Assembly: GCA_947503245.1 (NCBI GenBank)
Contig: CANNCV010000001.1
Location: forward strand, 62,001 to 126,000
From: an uncultured Sphingomonadaceae bacterium
GTDB lineage: Bacteria; Pseudomonadota; Alphaproteobacteria; Sphingomonadales; Sphingomonadaceae
Direction of reading: 5' to 3'
Length of the DNA: 64,000 nt
Program-made: the position numbers and the translations under genes
Shown here: positions 63,247 to 64,000 of the stretch, in pieces
Layout: the number at the start of each line of letters is the position of its first letter
Position numbering within the stretch: position 1 is the first letter of the stretch
Notes under the pieces: model-generated
The model's input: the letters and a program-made list of their open reading frames with translations, nothing else
The model's database searches: none
What the model was told of the DNA's origin: nothing

Positions 63247-63331
63247 TGCAATTGCTTTGTCGTTTGCGCTGTTGCAGCCAAACACCATAAGCGATAATGC
63301 CGAAAGCGACAAAAATCGAAAAGGATCGACC

Positions 63332-63616
63332 ATGCGCATTTTGTACTCACTGTTCATTCCAGCTCTGGCTCTGACACTGTCTGCTTGCGGCGGCAGCGAT
63401 ATTTCTGAGACAACAGCCTCCGAAACCAATGCTGAAGACACAATGCAGGCCGCAGAAGAAGGCGGCGCTATGCTTCCTGAAGGTGCGGGAGGGGCAATGG
63501 CACCAAGTGCAGAAGGTCTGGAAGGCGGCGATGACTCTGATGCATCGGCAATAGACAAATCTGTAGAGGATGCTTTGGCAGAGGCAGAGCGCGAAGCAGA
63601 TGCCATTGCCGAGTAA
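63332..63616 (+). CDS. Small acidic lipoprotein
   Basis: MRILYSLFIPALALTLSACGG lipobox followed by an acidic low-complexity region. Confidence 0.65.
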   Translation: MRILYSLFIPALALTLSACGGSDISETTASETNAEDTMQAAEEGGAMLPEGAGGAMAPSAEGLEGGDDSDASAIDKSVEDALAEAEREADAIAE

Positions 63617-63836
63617 ACATATTTTAAGCCGTATCGGGCCTGTCTTTGCGTCGGCAAGCATATTCATGCTGCTTGCCGGCTGCAATTCTTCAACCGATAA
63701 TGATGGGCCCGTTGGCGTAACGGCGGAAGAAGCGCAAATGTTAGACGATGCCGCAGAAATGCTAGACGAACGGCAAGCCGATTTTGATAAGGCGCTTTCT
63801 CAACAGCCCGATGCAAAACCGGCAGCTGAACAATAA
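63600..63836 (+). CDS. Small lipoprotein
   Basis: MPLPSKHILSRIGPVFASASIFMLLAGCNSS lipobox; overlaps the preceding gene by 17 nt. Confidence 0.6.
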   Translation: MPLPSKHILSRIGPVFASASIFMLLAGCNSSTDNDGPVGVTAEEAQMLDDAAEMLDERQADFDKALSQQPDAKPAAEQ

Positions 63837-63869
63837 GAAGCGTTAGACGTCTGCCTCAATACGCAAAAA

Positions 63870-64000
63870 TCACCGTCCGTGATTATCAGCCACGGCGCGG
63901 CTTACGCGCTGCATAAGGGTCATACGCTGTGGAATTGATGCAGTGGTATCACCCAACATCACGACAACCGCATAGCGCGTTCCGTCTGGCGCAGTCATGA
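63870..64000 (-). CDS. C-terminal fragment of a protein, possibly serine hydrolase/beta-lactamase-like (partial)
   Basis: Reverse frame ...TAPDGTRYAVVVMLGDTTASIPQRMTLMQRVSRAVADNHGR*. Confidence 0.35.
   Translation of the reverse strand, partial: MTAPDGTRYAVVVMLGDTTASIPQRMTLMQRVSRAVADNHGR

Noticed and set aside
63211-63331. SAM or SAH riboswitch upstream of the met operon
   Set aside because: The promoter appears to give a near-zero 5' UTR, leaving no room for an aptamer; operator palindrome explains regulation better.

Overview
Chromosomal window that looks like a mid-GC alphaproteobacterium, probably Sphingomonadales (judged from protein families and gene order; no database search was possible). 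It is dense and mostly housekeeping. Recognisable blocks: smr-mltA-Tim44-like / secB; murJ-trpS; glpK; leuS-lptE-holA; bioFDA; phaC, a phasin and a distant phaB; clpS-murA; hflKC with a Do-family protease; mrp with a molybdopterin oxidoreductase subunit; hemH; a HerA-like ATPase; uvrB; a DsbD-like/redoxin pair; and a sahR-metF-metH(N)-metH(C) methionine/SAM-cycle operon. I saw no rRNA, tRNA, CRISPR array, prophage or transposase. The most interesting signals are: (1) a perfect 9-2-9 palindrome inside the promoter of an ArsR-methyltransferase fusion (SahR-type) gene whose transcript looks leaderless; (2) a phasin with an N-terminal histone-H1-like Lys/Ala tail, an internal start with its own Shine-Dalgarno, and two TGC/GCA operator-like boxes, one on the -10; (3) an RHH-GNAT fusion; (4) a cytochrome b561-YceI fusion with a very acidic linker; (5) a multi-hairpin ~230 bp intergenic element next to nrtS; (6) small genes missing from the ORF track (an entericidin-like lipoprotein and a TM microprotein overlapping a DksA/TraR gene). 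None is proven to be a new system; all are hypotheses from reading sequence.
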